A DNA stretch of 64,000 nucleotides from Carex sylvatica (Eukaryota > Streptophyta > Magnoliopsida > Poales > Cyperaceae). Below the pieces are notes generated by a model. That model did not search any database. It worked only from the letters and a program-made list of their open reading frames with translations, and was not told where the DNA came from. How positions within the stretch are numbered: position 1 is the stretch's first letter; every line of letters starts with the position of its first letter. The position numbers and the translations under genes are program-made. This document shows positions 45,426-55,455 of this stretch, in pieces. Location: positions 124,001 to 188,000 of the forward strand of contig CAXKVR010000093.1 in assembly GCA_964058845.1 (NCBI GenBank). The letters run 5' to 3'.

Positions 45426-47654
45426 CAATGGTTTTAACAGTATCTATATGGTGATGATTAAAACATATAGCATTTTTCAATTTCCACACAGTCGAAGCTC
45501 AAGCTCCAAATGCAATAAAAAAAGATGTTGTTTGTGAGGTTTGGGTAATGCAAAAGCAAAGTTCATTATTGGAGAAAAGCCAAACAACTAAGGAATAAGT
45601 AAAAACATTATTACCTATAATTGAGACTTTTATTCTCTTCTTTTCTCTGTAGCTCAGGAGGAAGGGTGGTCCAAATGTTTGGGTTTCCTCTTATATCCCT
45701 AGAAGGTCAGCAAAAGTGAAAAAAATATTAAGTGAAATGCATCACGTAAGGATTCACGGAAGATATTAATGTTAAATGAAAAACATACAGAAATTTAAGA
45801 GCTCTTAAGTTGTCTAGAGAACTAGGTAGAGACCCGGACAAATTATTGTTAGACAAGTACCTGAAAACAAAAATAAGCAACTGTTAGGTTGCTGCTGAGG
45901 ATTTAAAGTCTACCTAAAAGTATAGGTACTTAATCTTAGGTTGAGGGAACTTACAAGTATTCAAGAGCAGTTAGATTTCCAATGGAGTCACATAGTGAAC
46001 CAGTCAAAGAGCTCGACGATAGGTTTCTGAAAAATAAAAATAAATAGTTAAATAAGTTAATTGGGAACAAGTTGTAGCGTCTGAGTTTGAACAAAATATG
46101 AAAAGATATAGTTCACAGGGCTCACAAGCCTGTAATCCTTGTAATATTGGAGTCGGTGGTGCATGTGATACCAGTCCATAAAAATTGCGTAGGAAGACAA
46201 GGATCACCACTCCACCCTTTTTTAATATTATGGTACTTCTTGACACTATTAATGGCAGCAACTGCATGTACGTAAAAAGGTAGAGTCACTTTGTAAAATC
46301 TAATGCTAAGACATGAAATATCAAGTAATCAACTAATTTTCTCAATATACTAGGCAAATAGAGTTCTATTTAAGTGTTACTGCGCATTACACGAACAATT
46401 TTCTTTCATTTACAATTCTTTATTTTCCAGAGGAAAGACAGTACGTTGGACTCGCACTCACTATATTACAAGTTTGCAACAAACATCAATGTAAATTAAT
46501 AGCAGAAAAGATGAGAATATTGTAGTACAGCCAAATTTCTGCAAAAGCATTGAAAACATCCAAATGGTGTCCCACTATCACAGTGTTGTTGGCCTGTGTG
46601 CTAGAATTCTGAATTTACTGATGTAAGGGTTCAAAAAATTAAAACTAGGTTGCCACATGTACTTAGTATTAATTTGGGATTAGTAATTAATTTAGACTGA
46701 TAAAAAAACTACCATCCATGGAATAGGTGGAAACTCCGACACCAGGTGCAACGATGTATAGCTCAAATGCATTTAGTATTGGTGGAAGAGGCGAATTTGA
46801 AGTAGCCACGAGTGAGACATTATACTCAGTAAAACCTGCTCTCCAGTGAGTGGTCCAGTACGAAGTCTGCAAGATAATTGGTCTATCGAATGCCTTAATT
46901 CCATTGATAAGTATATCGAACTCCCTTAGACCAGTTGCCGATGTCAGAATCTCACTGAAGTGAAGAATAAAATAATATTTGGTGGAACTGACATCGCTAC
47001 TCCAATAGAGGTTAAGGGGTTGTTGGGTACTTGAAGTGGTTGCAGCAGTCTGCATCACAAGAGAAGGGATTTCAAATTCTGTGTCAGGTCGTATGGTGTA
47101 CTTTGTTGAGACCTCTTTCCATCCACTGTAGGTGTAGTTCCACCACCACCGGTCATTCATATCATCAGGGTACCTATATTTCGGTGTAAATTAACTGAGC
47201 AATGGAGGAAGATATCAGTATGATCAAACCATTACATAAAAGCTGCAGTGCTGTTTTATTGTTTTGAAGTTAAATATTTAGAAAAAATATTACCAAAAAC
47301 CAAAGACTTATACATGTTGAAGCTACAGCACCAATACTTTCATCAGAATATATTTTGGGACAAATAAATTGGAAGAGGCCCAAGCCCGTTCTGTATTAAT
47401 CAATAACTGCTTCCGACTTTTATGTTGACAATTAAGAAGTTTTCTAGAAAAATACTAATTTAATGCTTTGTACTAAACTTCACGAATATTTAAAACCGAC
47501 CTATGATGACGGTAGCATAAGAATATACTAGAAACTAATACCTCGTGGTAGTATATCGTACCAAGTACAGTCTAGGAAAGGCACAACAGACTTTAGACAA
47601 CTATATATAGGTGAAGTGTCATACGCGTGAGAGAGTGAGACATATATAAGTAGG

Positions 47655-48160
47655 GGTGTCAATGGGTATGGTACTAGTCGGGTGGAGGCATTTTCATACT
47701 CATATTTATTAAAGTTGACTTTATCTATTAAAAATTGACTTTATCCTACTCAACTCTTACTCGTTAATATTATAGAGTAATGAAACGGTAGTAGGTAATA
47801 ATGAATATTACTAATATAAAATTAGTTTTATTATATTTTACAAATTAAACATCAAAAACTCATTAATTTTACATATATGTAATAGTATTTTTAATAAAAA
47901 TTAAAATAAATATGCAATCAATTCCAACTAAATTATTTTTTTGTAAAATTGAATTGAATATATATATTTAGATTTTATAATTGCCCTATAGGATAATGGG
48001 TACGGAATAGTTATTACTCATATCCTTATCCATTTGGTTAACAAAAAAATTTTCTTAGCCATATCAATATCCAATAAATTAACGAAAAAAAATCTTACCC
48101 ATACCTACCTTATTGAATACGAAACGGAACTTTAACAATACGAAACGGAACTTTAACAAT
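47655..48160. repeat. possible hAT remnant in intron 2 of copy 2
   Basis: TAGGGGTGTCAATGGGTATGG near 47653 resembles an hAT end, and inverted TAATGGGTACGG / CCCATACC motifs follow, but no matching right terminus or 8-bp duplication is seen. AATACGAAACGGAACTTTAAC occurs twice in tandem at 48116-48158. Confidence 0.3.
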
Positions 48161-49027
48161 ACATTTTCAACAATACAATCTGTAGTGTTGCTTCATCGTT
48201 ACGAATTTAAGTAACTTTTGGAACTTCTATCATAATTCATTATTCAGCCATAATATCCTAAGATTATTAATGCTTTCTATTAATAGTTTTTAAGGATAAT
48301 GGGTATGTAGTTGGATAACTGATCAGATAACTAAGCTGTTGTAAAAGAATTAGAGTCAAGTACTTGATTAATAGATTTTTTTTTAAAGATAATACTGACC
48401 TTACCAAAGCCACCTTTCTTTGTCCAACATTAAGGCGCTTCTTCAAAACCAGTGATTGTGTCGAATTTACAAATGGATGAGTTCCCTTCAATTGCCTCAA
48501 GTGCAATGAAGAGATAAAGGGAATGCCATGGCCCGTCTGAACCAAACATACTTCCAAGTAATCAGCAGTAGCATGGACCATAATTTCAGTATAGAATGAA
48601 TAATATTTTACTGTATCCCAAAAGTTGACTCCCAAATAAATATCAAAAATAGGGGGTTCATTTAAGTTATCATAATTTCCATAATAGAATAGTGCCCTTA
48701 TAAGATACTTAAAGCCTATTTTCAAGGATCTTAATTTGTAGCAGTTTCGAATTCCAGTGGGAAAGCTTCTAACGGTCAAAAATTCCCTAGGTAGGCTCTT
48801 TGAGTAGTTGGAAGAGAGATGGGAGATGACTCCTGTATCAATGAATTGCACATCGGATATATAAATTAATTTTGTTCTGGGGGAAGTATAGTTATAGTTT
48901 GCGGAAAGCCCACAGTCAATACTCAGAAAACCTGCAAAAAGAATAAAATAACCAAATTATTTTTTTTTTTTTTAAATTGACAATCAAGCTTAACCATGAC
49001 AAAGTACCATGTTATAATGCATATATT

Positions 49028-49297
49028 TTACTATTTATTAAGTCATTTTGAAAATTGCTGATTCAAGGGTGACTTAATAAAATAGTAAAATCAGAAGCCA
49101 CCGTTAGATCAGCAATTTTCAAAGTAACTTAATAAATAGTAAAAAAATTTAGAAAAATATAAAATTTGGTCTCCAAGCACATTTCAATACAGATATCACA
49201 TCTAACGGTTCAGATCGGTCATTTTAACTTTGAATCGGTGATTTATAGTTCAATGTACAAAGATGCCTATGCATTGCAATGTCCCATAGCCCATCTA
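49028..49297. mobile_element. foldback MITE missing its left outer arm
   Basis: The core TTATTAAGTCATTTTGAAAA and its inverse, and the right arm ending CAATGTCCCATAGCCCATCT, match the element at 17001-17407 outside and the element at 17461-17886 inside. A TA repeat follows. Left arm lost. Confidence 0.65.
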
Positions 49298-49780
49298 TAT
49301 ATATATATATATCATTTGGTATATATTTTTGGCAGTCGACCTTTGTTTTTGGAATTTCTCGCCAAGAAATATCTTTTTGGACACAAATATGAGTTAGTTT
49401 TTCCTCTCTACTGAAATTATCAGTATTTATTTGTTAAATGGTTGCTTATGTTGTCATAAATTATCAGGTTACATATACTTTCAGAATGAGTACTTTCACA
49501 TATCATTAGTAGAATATCCAATAAAAAGAGGAGTTCAACAATTTTCATATTAACTAATGAGCCGAAACATGTTCTAAGACAACATGATCATATCACACAC
49601 ATATGTACATGCAGAGAGAGAGAGAGAGAGAGCAGATTTGCATAACGGGAGGTTACCATTAGGATCAAGTTGGCTCCGAACTTGAATGGTAACAGCGAAA
49701 ATTACCAGAAGAATTAAGCACCACACAACCATTCCAGCCAGATGTTTTTCTTCGCTTGAAATCACTGAGAATGAAGGATG

Positions 49781-49787
49781 CTTTATA
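49781..49787 (-). promoter_or_regulatory. TATA box of receptor-kinase copy 2
   Basis: Minus strand TATAAAG about 50 bases before the ATG at 49732, aligned with the TATA box of copy 1. Suggests that the truncated copy keeps its promoter. Confidence 0.45.
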
Positions 49788-49875
49788 CAGAAACAGTTTG
49801 ATTAAAAGAAATCAATACTTGATTTATTAAAAATAGGAAATGAAAACTTGAATCCGGAAAAGAAAACATTATTCA

Positions 49876-49911
49876 ATTAATGACATGGCATCATGCTTGT
49901 GACGTAATATT
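49876..49911 (-). promoter_or_regulatory. conserved promoter block with ACGT core, copy 2
   Basis: Minus strand TTACGTCACAAGCATGATGC followed by CATGTCATTAATTG, matching copy 1. The G-to-C change turns CACGT-type TACGTGAC into TACGTCAC, a different bZIP-like site. Confidence 0.4.
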
Positions 49912-50585
49912 CTATATACCAGAGAAATAGGATTATTGGATCCTCAAATCCCTCAAACTACCACGTCAGATGCATGCATCTCATCCGTTTGATTTACAAT
50001 ACCTGCTGATTGTAAATTCAGATCAGACGGTCATCAATATTCAAACTTCTGCACGGGTGAAGAAATATACAGCTGGGTGCTGCTTAATTGTTTCCGTTCA
50101 GTCTAACCGCACATGAGACAAGGAATTAAGTGGCCTTATTATTTAAATACGGTTTTGAAAATTCGAAGTCTGTTCAGTGCACATAATTTAGATTTGAAGC
50201 GGCATAAAGTCATTGAACTGATCAGCGCATTGACATGGTCTTATGTAAGAAATCCAACTTGTACATCAATTACTAAGATATTGTCATTGACTTTAATTTT
50301 ATCTAATTAAGAAAATCCAACTGCTACATCAGTTACGAAGATATTGTCATTTAATTTAATCTTATCTAAGAAGATAAGCAGTGTTATATATATCTGATTG
50401 CTATTATAATAGAATGAAAATCACTTAATTGTCAAAAAGATAAACTAATAAAAGATAACATAATTCTAGCCGTGTCCTCAAAGAAAATATTCATATAAGA
50501 TATTGTGAAAAAATTGAAATTTAGTAAAGTACGTTAAATACAATGAGTACTTCCAACAAATCATTAACTGAGAGAATTGAGACTT

Positions 50586-50590
50586 TTCCC
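50586..50590. repeat. target duplication TTCCC of Copia element 2, left
   Basis: TTCCC abuts the left LTR and is repeated at 55113-55117. Confidence 0.95.
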
Positions 50591-50808
50591 TGTTGAAGAA
50601 TAAAATAAATTAGAAGAGTTAAATTGTAAAATAAAGAGAAGGGTAAAATTGTAATTTATAATAGTTAGAAATGAACCGTTAGAATATCAACGGTAAAATA
50701 GAAAAATAGGCTATATATACCCCTGCATATACTGTAATGAGATATAATAAGAAAAATATAGAAAAAAATACAATTTCTCATAATCTTTTGTCTCTACAAA
50801 AACTAACA
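50591..50808 (+). repeat. 5' LTR of Copia element 2
   Basis: Begins TGTTGAAGAATAAAATAAAT and ends AAAACTAACA, with GGCTATATATACCCCTGCAT as a likely TATA region near 50708-50727. Same as the 3' LTR by eye. Confidence 0.95.
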
Positions 50809-50821
50809 TGGTATCAGAGCG
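50809..50821 (+). other. primer-binding site of Copia element 2
   Basis: TGGTATCAGAGCG directly after the 5' LTR, complementary to initiator Met-tRNA. Confidence 0.9.
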
Positions 50822-51142
50822 GTTCTGAAAAAAAACCAATAGCAATATCCAATAACCCGATAAAGCTCCAAGCTTCTGTGTTTTACCAGTAAACCTGGTA
50901 ACTACAAACCAAATCCGATAATCTGTTCTTGGTATCAGTTCATATCTATACCAAGAAAAATCATAAAAAAAAAAAAAACCTTTGTGCTCATCATATACCC
51001 GAAATTTCCAAAAATCCCCAAAATCCACAACCAATTACCAGAAAAATACCATAAAACCCCAAATTCAGTACCAGCACAAACCAAAAATCAAAATACAAAA
51101 AAATATCGGCAATTCAACCAAAACCCTAACCTGAAGTCAGAG

Positions 51143-54100
51143 ATGAGGAGAGCTCCAAGCACTGTTTGGTGCACCAATTGCAAAATAGAGGGCCACACCT
51201 ATAACAGTTGTTGGTTTCTTCATCCTCATCTCCGGCCGACATGGTGGAAGGAGAACGGTGGAGGTGATCGGCCGAGTAACCCTAAGGGGGAGAAGAAGGG
51301 ATTTGTAGCTGCCACAGGAGCGGCGCAATTTCTCGGATCGAACGAAGAGATGAGTTGTGAACTGAGCGATCAGAAAGAAACAGCGGTCCAAACTAATGGG
51401 TCCGATGCCTCTATTGGATACACATCCTCTGTGCAGACCCGACCCGTCAGCATGACCCGATCTGTGATATCCCAAATTCTCTTCTTATTGAGTATGCTTC
51501 TCAACAGGGCAGAGCCCGATTCAGGTTCTTCTAATAGCAATAATTTAATTAAAGCCCAAAAGAGTGGAAGCCCAAATCAAAATACTTATATAATACCAAA
51601 TAAAAGAGTGAATGGAAACCCAAACAGATTTGAAACCGTAAACTGTGGAGTAAAATCAGAAAAATATACATATTTGGGAAATTTAAATCAAGAATATTTC
51701 AAAAATAATTTAGATTGGATTTTAGATTCCGGTGCAACCGACCACATGACCGGAAATAAAAATCTATTACATAATTATAGAATAGGAAAAGGTCAAGAAT
51801 TTGTCTATGTTGCAAATGGTGAAAAAATGAAAATTTGTGGTTATGGCTCAATTATTGTTTTTTCAAAAGAAATTAAAGATGTCATGCATGTAAAAAATTG
51901 CACCGCTAATTTATTATCTATTGGTAAACTTTCAAAAGAATTAAATTGTGAAATTATATTTTCATCTCAAAATGCATTTTTTCAAGATATAGTATCCAAG
52001 AGGATGATTGGTGAAGGTGTTTTAAAAAATGGATTATATTTTTTGTATAGCCGAAAATACAATTTCAACATTCAAGTGCAAGACATGGGACACTTATGGC
52101 ATAGAAGAATTGGACATCCTTCCGATAGAACTTTAAAATGTATTTTTAATTTTTCTAATTTAGATTGTAGTAATTGTGAAATATGCAAATTAGCTAAGCA
52201 TACAAGACTTCCTTTTGCAAGTTCAACTTCTAAGAGTAATCATATATTTGAACTCGTTCATTCCGATGTTTGGGGACCCGCTCCCGTAAACTCTTATAAT
52301 GATTTCAAATATTTTGTTACATTTATAGATGATTTTTCAAGACTAACATACTTATATTTATTAAAAAATAAAAGTGAGGTTTATTCTCATTTCCAAGATT
52401 TTTCAAATTTAGTTGAAAATCAATACAATACTAGAATTAAAACTCTTAGAACCGATAATGGAACGGAATTTGTAAATCAAAATTTTTCAAATTTTTTGAA
52501 ACAAAAGGGAATCATACATCAAACAACTTGTGTTTATACTCCACAACAAAATGGGATTTCCGAAAGAAAAAATCGTCATTTACTTGAAATGACAAGAGCA
52601 CTTATTTTTCAATCTAATGTTCCAAAAATTTATTGGTCGGATGCCGTTCTCACCGCAACTTATTTGATAAATAGGTTACCAAGTGTCGTTTTAAAAAATA
52701 CAAGTCCATTAGAAATTATTTATCAAAGAAAAATATTTTTTAACCACCTAAGAATTTTTGGATGTACATGTTATGTACACCAAAATAAAAGAGATAAATT
52801 AGATCCTACTTCTATAAAAACTATTTTTCTAGGATATTCATCTCAAAAAAAGGGTTATAAATGCTATGATCCTATAAATAAAAAACTTTATATTTCTAGA
52901 GATGTAACCTTTTTAGAAAATGAGCCATATTTTAAAAATAAAGATGAAATTGATAATCAAATTATTACAAATGACTTTGTCATTCCCATGTCTACTAATC
53001 AAATTATTGAGCAAAGAATTGTAGAAAATGAAGAAGAAGAAGAAGAAGAAGGAGGAGGAGGAGGAGGAGGAGGAGGAGGAGGAGGAGGAGGAGGAGAAGA
53101 AGAAAATGATAACACTCCTCAAAGTGGAGCTGGGGAGGAAGAAAATGAAAATAATGAAGAAGAAAATATTGAAGAATGCGGAAATATTGAAGAACAACCT
53201 AGAAGGAGGTCAACTCGTCGTAAACAACCATCTATAAGGTTACGAGATTTCGTAACCTATAAGGTTCAATATCCTATTGAAAATTTTATTTCATATAAAA
53301 ATATTTCAAAAAACCACCATGCATTTATTAGTGCAATTTCAAAAATGGAAGAACCAAGAAATTTTGAAGAAGCTATTAACCAATCGGTGTGGTATAAGGC
53401 TATGGAAGAAGAACTTCAAGCCTTAGAAAAAAATGACACATGGACCATTGTACCATTACCGAAAAATAAAAAATCCGTTGGATGCAAATGGGTTTATAAA
53501 ATAAAATATCTAAGCGATGGATCTATAGAACGGTATAAGGCCCGGCTAGTTGCCAAAGGGTATACCCAAACATATGGTATTGATTACCAAGAGACCTTTG
53601 CTCCGGTAGCAAAGATGAATACCATTAGAATCTTGCTTTCAATAGCGGTAAACAATGGGTGGGACTTATGTCAAATGGATGTTAAAAATGCATTTCTTCA
53701 AGGAACACTTGAAGAAGAGGTTTATATGACTCTACCACCGGGTCATATAAAAGAAAAAAATACTAACCTTGCTTGTAGGTTAAATAAGTCAATTTATGGA
53801 CTTAAACAATCGCCAAGGGCATGGTATGAAAAACTCTCTCAATATTTAATTTCTCTCGGTTTTAAAATAAGTCAATCCGATACATCACTATTTTCAAAAC
53901 ATGAAAATAATGATACAACCATTGTTCTTGTGTATGTTGATGACATAATTATTACCGGAAATAATTATGAAAATATTGACAATGTTAAAAAGCACCTAAA
54001 AGAAAATTTTGAAATAAAGGACCTTGGTAGACTTAAATATTTTTTAGGAATTGAAATAGCTCATTCTACTAAAGGATTATTTATCTCACAAAGAAAATAT

Positions 54101-54907
54101 ACCATTGACCTTCTAAAAGAAACGGGAAAATTAGGATCCAAACCGGCCTCAACACCAATTGATACTAATTGTAAATTGAATTCCGAAAAAGGAGAACCAT
54201 TGGAAGATATCAACCAATTCCAAAGACTTGTAGGTAAGTTGATTTACCTAACGGTAACTAGGCCGGATATATCATTTGTCGTAAGTCAAATTAGCAAATT
54301 TATGCACTCACCAAGGAAACCTCACTTGGATGCCATAGATAGAATTTTGAGATACTTGAAAAAATCACCCGGAAAGGGTATATGGATGAAAAATAATAAA
54401 TCTAATGAAGTGTGTGGCTATTCCGATGCAGATTGGGCCGGAAGCTTTGATAGAAAATCAACAACCGGCTATTGCACATTTGTAGGCGGAAATTTAGTCA
54501 CATGGAAAAGCAAGAAGCAAAATGTCGTGGCTCGATCAAGTGCGGAAGCGGAATATCGTGCCATGGCATCCACCGCGAGTGAACTCACTTGGATTAAACA
54601 ATTGCTTGAAGAGTTGAACTTCAAAATTGATAAGCCAATGAAGATGTTTTGCGATAACAATGCGGCAAGGCACATTGCTTCAAATGCCGTATTTCATGAA
54701 AGAACAAAGCATATCAAAATTGATTGTCATTTCATAAGAGAGAAAGTGCAAGCAAAAGAGATTGAAACTCCTTATGTGAAGAGTCAAGACCAATTAGCCG
54801 ATATCTTCACTAAGGGACTAATTCCAAGAATATTTGAAGAAATAACAAACAAGCTAGGATTAATTGACATTTATAATCCTAGCTTGAGGGGGAGTGTTGA
54901 AGAATAA
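51143..54907 (+). CDS. Copia pol polyprotein lacking gag capsid
   Basis: The first ATG of the open frame is at 51143 (1254 residues); the frame is open from 50984 but without an ATG. It begins MRRAPSTVWCTNCKIEGHTY, so the CCHC knuckle is only 11 residues in, against about 245 in element 1: the gag capsid domain is deleted. Then come protease (WILDSGATDHMTG), integrase zinc domain (WHRRIGHPSD...CEICKLAKHTRLPF), integrase core ([34 protein letters not shown]), reverse transcriptase ([23 protein letters not shown]) and RNase H ([19 protein letters not shown]). A Glu/Gly run from a GAA/GGA microsatellite lies between integrase and RT. The stop codon is inside the 3' LTR. No frameshift. Confidence 0.95.
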   Translation: MRRAPSTVWCTNCKIEGHTYNSCWFLHPHLRPTWWKENGGGDRPSNPKGEKKGFVAATGAAQFLGSNEEMSCELSDQKETAVQTNGSDASIGYTSSVQTRPVSMTRSVISQILFLLSMLLNRAEPDSGSSNSNNLIKAQKSGSPNQNTYIIPNKRVNGNPNRFETVNCGVKSEKYTYLGNLNQEYFKNNLDWILDSGATDHMTGNKNLLHNYRIGKGQEFVYVANGEKMKICGYGSIIVFSKEIKDVMHVKNCTANLLSIGKLSKELNCEIIFSSQNAFFQDIVSKRMIGEGVLKNGLYFLYSRKYNFNIQVQDMGHLWHRRIGHPSDRTLKCIFNFSNLDCSNCEICKLAKHTRLPFASSTSKSNHIFELVHSDVWGPAPVNSYNDFKYFVTFIDDFSRLTYLYLLKNKSEVYSHFQDFSNLVENQYNTRIKTLRTDNGTEFVNQNFSNFLKQKGIIHQTTCVYTPQQNGISERKNRHLLEMTRALIFQSNVPKIYWSDAVLTATYLINRLPSVVLKNTSPLEIIYQRKIFFNHLRIFGCTCYVHQNKRDKLDPTSIKTIFLGYSSQKKGYKCYDPINKKLYISRDVTFLENEPYFKNKDEIDNQIITNDFVIPMSTNQIIEQRIVENEEEEEEEGGGGGGGGGGGGGGGEEENDNTPQSGAGEEENENNEEENIEECGNIEEQPRRRSTRRKQPSIRLRDFVTYKVQYPIENFISYKNISKNHHAFISAISKMEEPRNFEEAINQSVWYKAMEEELQALEKNDTWTIVPLPKNKKSVGCKWVYKIKYLSDGSIERYKARLVAKGYTQTYGIDYQETFAPVAKMNTIRILLSIAVNNGWDLCQMDVKNAFLQGTLEEEVYMTLPPGHIKEKNTNLACRLNKSIYGLKQSPRAWYEKLSQYLISLGFKISQSDTSLFSKHENNDTTIVLVYVDDIIITGNNYENIDNVKKHLKENFEIKDLGRLKYFLGIEIAHSTKGLFISQRKYTIDLLKETGKLGSKPASTPIDTNCKLNSEKGEPLEDINQFQRLVGKLIYLTVTRPDISFVVSQISKFMHSPRKPHLDAIDRILRYLKKSPGKGIWMKNNKSNEVCGYSDADWAGSFDRKSTTGYCTFVGGNLVTWKSKKQNVVARSSAEAEYRAMASTASELTWIKQLLEELNFKIDKPMKMFCDNNAARHIASNAVFHERTKHIKIDCHFIREKVQAKEIETPYVKSQDQLADIFTKGLIPRIFEEITNKLGLIDIYNPSLRGSVEE
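53025..53106 (+). repeat. GAA/GGA microsatellite inside Copia pol
   Basis: A run of GAA codons passes into a run of GGA codons and back, giving polyglutamate-polyglycine-polyglutamate in frame. All units are triplets, so length changes keep the frame. It sits in the variable linker between integrase and RT. Confidence 0.95.
54886..54894 (+). other. polypurine tract of Copia element 2
   Basis: GAGGGGGAG directly before the 3' LTR. Confidence 0.85.
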
Positions 54908-55112
54908 AATAAATTAGAAGAGTTAAATTGTAAAATAAAGAGAAGGGTAAAATTGTAATTTATAATAGTTAGAAATGAACCGTTAGAATATCAACGGTAA
55001 AATAGAAAAATAGGCTATATATACCCCTGCATATACTGTAATGAGATATAATAAGAAAAATATAGAAAAAAATACAATTTCTCATAATCTTTTGTCTCTA
55101 CAAAAACTAACA
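54895..55112 (+). repeat. 3' LTR of Copia element 2
   Basis: 218 bp, same sequence as the 5' LTR by eye; its first 13 bases contain the pol stop codon. Confidence 0.95.
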
Positions 55113-55117
55113 TTCCC
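55113..55117. repeat. target duplication TTCCC of Copia element 2, right
   Basis: Matches 50586-50590. Confidence 0.95.
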
Positions 55118-55455
55118 CCAAAAATATAGTCATTTACAAATGCAACCTAGTATAACTGAGTAGAGATCCCACAAACTAGATTTAATGGGAAAAATAATTT
55201 GTTTGAATAATATTTCTTTTTATGGTTAAAGGCAAATTTGTATGAATAATATTATGAACACAAAATATATGTCCATCCCTATTTTTCAAAAGTTGTAGCA
55301 GTCTAGGGAGAGTTTATCTCTGAATGGTAATTGTTTGTTCGTCATATATAGCTGAATCCTGAAAATAGAAAATATTTACAGGAAAAAGGTCGATATATAT
55401 GGATATCATATGATTTAGTACAAGTTGCAAATTTTTAGGTGGTGTTGAAAAATAA

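Larger units (their letters stand above)
45611..49732 (-). pseudogene. malectin-like LRR receptor kinase, copy 2, kinase half missing
   Basis: Exons from 5': 49657-49732, 48400-48931, 46713-47173, 46126-46261, 45955-46026, 45789-45860, 45615-45698. They match copy 1 exon by exon in size and phase and contain no stops. They encode the signal peptide (MVVWCLILLVIFAVTIQVRS), malectin-like domain ([14 protein letters not shown] at the exon 2/3 joint), LRR N-cap (WSGDPCLP) and LRR repeats. Exons 8-13 (membrane span and kinase) are absent; repeats and a CACTA remnant follow. If exon 7 is not spliced, the frame reads one Arg and then stops at 45611-45613, giving a 478-residue secreted ectodomain. 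So it is either a truncated pseudogene or a receptor-like secreted protein. A possible hAT remnant lies in intron 2. Confidence 0.85.
50591..55112 (+). mobile_element. Copia element 2, gag-deleted, between copies 2 and 3
   Basis: 4522 bp with 218-bp LTRs (50591-50808 and 54895-55112) that I read as identical, TG...CA ended. There are 5-bp TTCCC duplications, a primer-binding site TGGTATCAGAGC and a purine tract. The coding region starts just before the gag zinc knuckle; the capsid part is absent. It therefore probably depends on proteins from another element, yet the LTRs indicate a recent insertion. Opposite strand to the receptor kinases. Confidence 0.95.

Noticed and set aside
50984..51142. 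Extension of the Copia 2 frame upstream of its first ATG
   Set aside because: The frame is open but has no ATG and is rich in Lys, Asn and Pro from A-rich leader sequence; it has no gag capsid similarity.
53028..53237. Poly-Glu/Lys and poly-Ser frames on both strands
   Set aside because: Other-frame readings of the GAA/GGA microsatellite in the Copia polyprotein.
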